Source of the DNA: Schleiferiaceae bacterium
GTDB taxonomy: Bacteria; Bacteroidota; Bacteroidia; Flavobacteriales; Schleiferiaceae
Assembly (NCBI GenBank): GCA_030829675.1
Contig: JAURAE010000016.1
Span: 1-17,882, forward strand
Direction of reading: 5' to 3'
Length of the DNA stretch: 17,882 nt
Within the stretch, counting starts at the first letter, position 1. Each line of letters begins with the position of its first letter. Positions 14,351 to 17,882 of this stretch are shown here, in pieces. The notes beneath the pieces were generated by a model that did no database searches, was not told the origin of the DNA, and saw only the letters and a list, made by a program, of their open reading frames with translations. A program made the translations under genes and the position numbers.

Positions 14351-15303
14351 TGCTTTCCTTGATTGTCCAATTCCCCGGAGAGCGTCCCAAGGCTTCTCAA
14401 TATACTTCGAGCTCTTTAGATGATTGTGATCTTATTTTAAGAGGGTTTCGCGGGGTTCCTTACGGATTTTCTCTATCTAGGTCTTTGGAGGCTGAAGAGT
14501 TTTGGAGTCGGTTTGGTCAACAATCCGCTACGACTTGGGAAAATAAAAGCTCGTCAAATTACCAAGATGAGGTTAGCCAAATACTGAGCAAAATTCAAAT
14601 GGATGAAGTTCAGAAAGTGGTTTTAAGTCGTCCATATTTTTACGAAACGTCCAAAGCAAGTCCATCGGGAACTTTTGCTTCCTTGTGCAAACAATATCCC
14701 CATTGCACGGTGTTTGCCCTGTTTCACGAAGACTTTGGTAGTTGGATGGGAGCTACTCCTGAGGTCTTGTTAGAAGGTACCGAGGAAGGGTATCGCTCAA
14801 TGTCACTTGCAGGAACTCGACTGAGCGGAGGAATGAATTGGGGTGAAAAAGAAATAGAAGAACAAAAATTTGTCACCAAAGAAATCCACAGAACGCTAAA
14901 GAATCTAGGTGGTCACATTCGTCGCACCCCTCAAACAACTTTTGGTGCCGGACCTGTAGAACACCTTATGACCTGGGTGAATACAGATAATCAGCAGCTC
15001 AAAGTATTGGAAACTTTAGAGGCACTGCATCCGACGCCTGCAGTTTGTGGAACTCCTACTGACAAAGCCCAGTCATTGCTGCCGACTATTGAATTCTATC
15101 CCCGTGAGTTGTATACAGGATATATTGCATGGGTTAAGGATAGGGTTTATGCCAATGTTTTGCTACGAACTATGAAATGGTATGCGAACGGAATTCAGTT
15201 CTACGCAGGGGGCGGCATTACTAAGGACAGCGTACCTTTGAATGAGTGGATGGAGACCGAATACAAGATCTCTGCCCTCAAGGACGCTGTACAATTCAAA
15301 TGA
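14350..15303 (+). CDS. menF: Isochorismate synthase (chorismate-binding family)
   Basis: A 317-residue chorismate-utilising enzyme, expected to convert chorismate to isochorismate, the first committed step to menaquinone. It has the general-base lysine K89 in QKVVLSR and the acid E138 in GATPE, matching K147 and E197 of EntC. It also has SLAGT, the EIEEQKFV helix, LHPTPAVCGTPTDKA, LYTGYIAWV and YAGGGITKDS. The lysine at position 89 shows a much shorter N-terminal part than EntC (147), so that subdomain is reduced; no active-site residue seems lost. K89 marks it as an isochorismate synthase rather than an anthranilate or PABA synthase component. Its start overlaps menI by 1 nt and its stop overlaps the menD start as ATGA. 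By eye it is more AT-rich than menD. Confidence 0.9.
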   Translation: MLSLIVQFPGERPKASQYTSSSLDDCDLILRGFRGVPYGFSLSRSLEAEEFWSRFGQQSATTWENKSSSNYQDEVSQILSKIQMDEVQKVVLSRPYFYETSKASPSGTFASLCKQYPHCTVFALFHEDFGSWMGATPEVLLEGTEEGYRSMSLAGTRLSGGMNWGEKEIEEQKFVTKEIHRTLKNLGGHIRRTPQTTFGAGPVEHLMTWVNTDNQQLKVLETLEALHPTPAVCGTPTDKAQSLLPTIEFYPRELYTGYIAWVKDRVYANVLLRTMKWYANGIQFYAGGGITKDSVPLNEWMETEYKISALKDAVQFK

Positions 15304-16871
15304 CAACAACAAAAAACACGGCATATTGGACCTTAGAAGTCCTCGCTCAGGCAAGGGTTAAGACCATTGTATTTTCTCCCGGCTCTCGCAATGCGCCGTT
15401 GATCATTGCCGCAGAAGCTCTAGGGACTTTCGAAATGATGGTTCTTGGCGATGAGCGTAGCGCCGCTTTTCATGCCTTAGGGCGCAGTCAGGTGACTGGA
15501 ACTCCGGTAGCGGTTTGTTGTACCTCTGGAAGTGCATTGGCCAATTATTACCCGGCCGTGCTCGAGGCTTATTATGCCCACGTTCCACTTATCGTCCTTA
15601 GTGCCGACCGCCCGGAGGACCGCATCAATAAGGGCGAGGGACAGACCTGCGTACAGCGCGAGTTTTACGAGCCGCATGTGGCGGCGAGTATTCAGATTGA
15701 TCAGGAGGATTCCTACGAGCAGGTACAAGCGGCCCTACAGAATGCCATACAAGCCATGCACTTTGAAATGCGCCCCATCCATTTAAATGTGGCCTTCGAT
15801 GAGCCGCTGTATGAGCAGGGCGAGGCGCCAACGTCCAAGAGGTTGGAATTATCCGCAGATCATTTTGCAAAACATGGTCTGCCGGAATCTGTAGCATCGC
15901 CTGATTTTAGCAAGTTTGAATCCGTAGCAGTGATTGCAGGACAATTGCTGCCGACAGAATCTGAGATGGTTCGAATGATTTTGGATGCAGGCGTTGATTG
16001 GACGCTTTTTGCGGATCCTATGAGCGGCCTACTTGATCATCCAAATGCTGTACCCATGGAGGCACTGCTGCATCTACAGCCTGATGCGGTGTTGAGTATT
16101 GGCGGACAATGGATCAATAAAAAGCCGAAGCAGTATTTGCGCGGATTGGGCATTAAAAAGCATGTTCATGTTGATTTGTTTCAATGCTGGGATGTGTTGG
16201 ACGCGAATGTTGAACATATACGATACTTGCCAAATCTTTTGCAGCACTGGAAATCGGCTACGAATTTAATTCAAGTGCGAGCTGAAGGGCGTTCCGCAGT
16301 TACACTCCCTTGGTCGGATGCTGAGGCTTTTCGTGCCATTGTAGATCGCCTTGATGCGCCATCGGCACTGCATCTGGGCAATAGTTCTGTAGCGCGCTAT
16401 TTTAATTATTTCCCAAAACGCGTAGTACTCTATGGCAATAGAGGTGTAGCGGGTATAGACGGTAGTTTGAGTACGGCTGTTGGGGCTGCTTTGGCTGAGC
16501 CAGCGCGCCACCATACCGTTATTCTAGGCGATCAAAGTTTTCTGTACGACCACAATGCCTTGTATGCACAAGAATTGCCTCAAAACCTCACCATCTGCGT
16601 ATTGAATAACGGCATCGGCGGCATCTTTGATTGGCTCCCAGGTACCGCTAGTACAGGAACGAAGGCGCGTAAGATTTTTGCCAATGCGCAACAGGTGGAT
16701 TTAGCCTCGTTGGTGAAGGCGTTCAAGGTGGCCTACGTTAGTATTGAAAATGAAGAAGAATTGGCCACGGCCCTTACTTCGGCGAAGGGATTGACCGTTA
16801 TTGATTGCAAAACGGAACAGTTCATGAACCTAAGTGCGTTAAAAATTGTCCAGGAACATGGCAGAGCTTAA
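15300..16871 (+). CDS. menD: 2-succinyl-5-enolpyruvyl-6-hydroxy-3-cyclohexene-1-carboxylate synthase
   Basis: A 523-residue thiamine-diphosphate enzyme that joins 2-oxoglutarate, after decarboxylation, to isochorismate and releases CO2. The N-terminal pyrimidine-binding domain has SPGSRNAPL (26-34, R30) and the catalytic glutamate E52 in GDERSAAFHALG. The CTSGSALANYYPAV and SADRPED segments are typical of MenD. The C-terminal diphosphate-binding domain has GNRGVAGIDGSLSTAVGAA and the metal-binding GDQSFLYDHNAL followed by LNNGIGG. I chose the ATG at 15300, overlapping the menF stop as ATGA and giving the normal MenD N-terminus; the frame is open further up to an ATG at 15246, but those codons lie inside menF. 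It overlaps menA by 14 nt. Confidence 0.95.
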   Translation: MTTTKNTAYWTLEVLAQARVKTIVFSPGSRNAPLIIAAEALGTFEMMVLGDERSAAFHALGRSQVTGTPVAVCCTSGSALANYYPAVLEAYYAHVPLIVLSADRPEDRINKGEGQTCVQREFYEPHVAASIQIDQEDSYEQVQAALQNAIQAMHFEMRPIHLNVAFDEPLYEQGEAPTSKRLELSADHFAKHGLPESVASPDFSKFESVAVIAGQLLPTESEMVRMILDAGVDWTLFADPMSGLLDHPNAVPMEALLHLQPDAVLSIGGQWINKKPKQYLRGLGIKKHVHVDLFQCWDVLDANVEHIRYLPNLLQHWKSATNLIQVRAEGRSAVTLPWSDAEAFRAIVDRLDAPSALHLGNSSVARYFNYFPKRVVLYGNRGVAGIDGSLSTAVGAALAEPARHHTVILGDQSFLYDHNALYAQELPQNLTICVLNNGIGGIFDWLPGTASTGTKARKIFANAQQVDLASLVKAFKVAYVSIENEEELATALTSAKGLTVIDCKTEQFMNLSALKIVQEHGRA

Positions 16872-17766
16872 ACATTGGATTTCCGCTGCACGATTGCGCA
16901 CACTGCCCTTGGCCTTTGCCGTGATTGCATTGGGTACGGGATTGGCGTACAAGATCAGTGATGGTGTGGATTGGCGCATCTTCGCCTTGGCTGTTTTTAC
17001 TTCTTTCGCCTACCAAATATTATCAAATTATGCCAACGATCTCGGCGACGGGATGCGCGGTACGGACGACCATAGAACGGGTGAGAAGCGGGCCATTGCC
17101 AGCGGATTGATCACCATCCCGGCGATGAAGCGCGCCGTGAGACTGTGGACGGTCTTGGCGCTGATCTGCGGAGGGACATTGGTGTTTTTGGCCTTCTATG
17201 GGCAGGTTTTATTTTATGTGTTTTTTGCGTTGAACATTGCCGCAGTCGCTGCTGCGACCTCGTATACGATGGGGCCTAAGCCGTATGCGTACTGGGGTGG
17301 CGGTGATTTCTTTGTCTTTTTGTTTTTTGGATTGGTTGGGGTGCTAGGATCGGCGGCCTTGTATGCGCCGTTGCACGGGAGTTTTGTGCTGCCGGCCTTG
17401 GTGGCAGGGGCCTATAGTGCCGCAGTACTGACCTTGAATAACCTCAGAGATGTAGATACGGATGCTAAGGCCGGCAAACGGACCTTGGTGGTGCGCATGG
17501 GCAAGAAATGGGGCCGCGGTTATTTCAAAGGGTTGCTGATGATAGGCAATGTACTGAGTTTAGTATTTGCCCTGTATTGGGCACTCCTGGACGGAAATCA
17601 GGCCCTGCTCGTGTTTCATATTTTCTTTGGATTGTTGATTTCGCGGGTGGTGTTTAAGCCTTTCACGAAGGCGATGGAGCCGATGGAATTGGACCAATTA
17701 TTAAAGCCCATGGCCATGATGACCTTGCTCTTTTGCGTAGGGACCGCCGTGGCCTTAAACATGTAA
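16858..17766 (+). CDS. menA: 1,4-dihydroxy-2-naphthoate polyprenyltransferase
   Basis: A 302-residue integral membrane protein of the UbiA family that attaches the polyprenyl chain to DHNA, giving demethylmenaquinone. It begins with a HWISAARLRTLPLAF segment typical of MenA. The first aspartate-rich motif is NDLGDGMRGTDD (60-71), and the second is NNLRDVDTDAKAGKRT (near 195-210); these bind the magnesium-prenyl diphosphate. About eight hydrophobic segments are visible. I chose the ATG at 16858, inside the menD 3' end; an in-frame TTG at 16846 is possible but less natural. menB, often found between menD and menA in related bacteria as far as I recall, is not here. The stop overlaps the menC start as TAATG. 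Confidence 0.93.
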   Translation: MAELKHWISAARLRTLPLAFAVIALGTGLAYKISDGVDWRIFALAVFTSFAYQILSNYANDLGDGMRGTDDHRTGEKRAIASGLITIPAMKRAVRLWTVLALICGGTLVFLAFYGQVLFYVFFALNIAAVAAATSYTMGPKPYAYWGGGDFFVFLFFGLVGVLGSAALYAPLHGSFVLPALVAGAYSAAVLTLNNLRDVDTDAKAGKRTLVVRMGKKWGRGYFKGLLMIGNVLSLVFALYWALLDGNQALLVFHIFFGLLISRVVFKPFTKAMEPMELDQLLKPMAMMTLLFCVGTAVALNM

Positions 17767-17882
17767 TGATGCGCGCGAGTTTCAGTTCATATGATCTGAT
17801 TTTCAAGCAGCCCGCCGGGACCTCGCGCGGGGTGTTGCGCACAAAGCAGAGTTATTTTCTGAAAATTGAGGATGCTTCTGCA
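17766..17882 (+). CDS. menC: o-Succinylbenzoate synthase, N-terminal fragment (cut by window end)
   Basis: 39 codons are visible and the frame is open to the end of the window. The sequence has LIFKQPAGTSRGVLRTK followed by SYFLKIED, which fits the first beta strands of the enolase-fold N-terminal domain of MenC. It starts at ATG 17766, overlapping the menA stop by 1 nt; a second ATG follows at once at 17769. MenC dehydrates SHCHC to o-succinylbenzoate. The catalytic lysines and metal ligands lie beyond the window, so the call rests on the N-terminal pattern and the men context. Confidence 0.75.
   Translation, partial: MMRASFSSYDLIFKQPAGTSRGVLRTKQSYFLKIEDASA

Noticed and set aside
15246..15299. 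Upstream ATG start for menD
   Set aside because: These codons sit within the conserved end of menF, and the ATGA overlap at 15300 gives the normal MenD N-terminus.
1..17882. Defence island, mobile element or CRISPR array
   Set aside because: All genes are housekeeping types in tight operons; no transposase, integrase, direct-repeat array or tRNA-flanked boundary is visible.

Overview
The window looks like ordinary chromosomal core DNA of a member of the Bacteroidota, most likely of the flavobacterial branch. Three things point there: protein style (a flavobacterium-like LptD, a SPOR-like tail on the amidase, an HdrC/HdrB-like Fe-S pair next to MlaD), TAnnTTTG-type -7 boxes in place of sigma70 elements, and weak or absent Shine-Dalgarno sequences. 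Base composition is roughly balanced by eye. I see no IS element, prophage, CRISPR array, tRNA or rRNA. No gap between genes exceeds about 120 bases.

Left block, minus strand (1-4595), read from 4595 downward: an N-acetylmuramoyl-L-alanine amidase, an MlaD/MCE-type lipid-transport protein, a membrane HdrC/NarI-like iron-sulfur protein, a small HAD phosphatase-like protein and an HdrB-like (CCG-domain) iron-sulfur protein cut by the window edge. Gaps are short (1-nt overlap, 3 nt, 28 nt, 52 nt), so this is probably one operon joining envelope maintenance to a quinone-linked redox module.

Middle block: divergent from the amidase is the outer-membrane LPS assembly protein LptD. Its stop codon shares a CTAG with the stop of a convergent glutamine amidotransferase (PabA/TrpG). 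Then come RidA, dihydrolipoyl dehydrogenase (with a strong terminator) and an orphan ABC ATPase. The last is convergent with the translation operon, and a hairpin lies between them.

Translation operon, minus strand (10643-13797): thrS-infC-rpmI-rplT. infC has no usable ATG and must start at a non-canonical codon upstream of its first in-frame ATG. The rpmI-rplT spacer can fold into a pseudoknot-like structure and is a candidate L20 autoregulatory site.

Right block, plus strand (13916-17882): a menaquinone operon menI-menF-menD-menA-menC, each gene overlapping the next, with menC cut by the window end. The hotdog thioesterase matches E. coli MenI (YdiI) motif for motif. menB and menE are not visible here.

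I found no clearly new biological system. The best leads are the infC start, the rplT leader, the two-cysteine LptD, the HdrC-HAD-HdrB arrangement, and the possibly leaderless promoters carrying a TTTGCG core.
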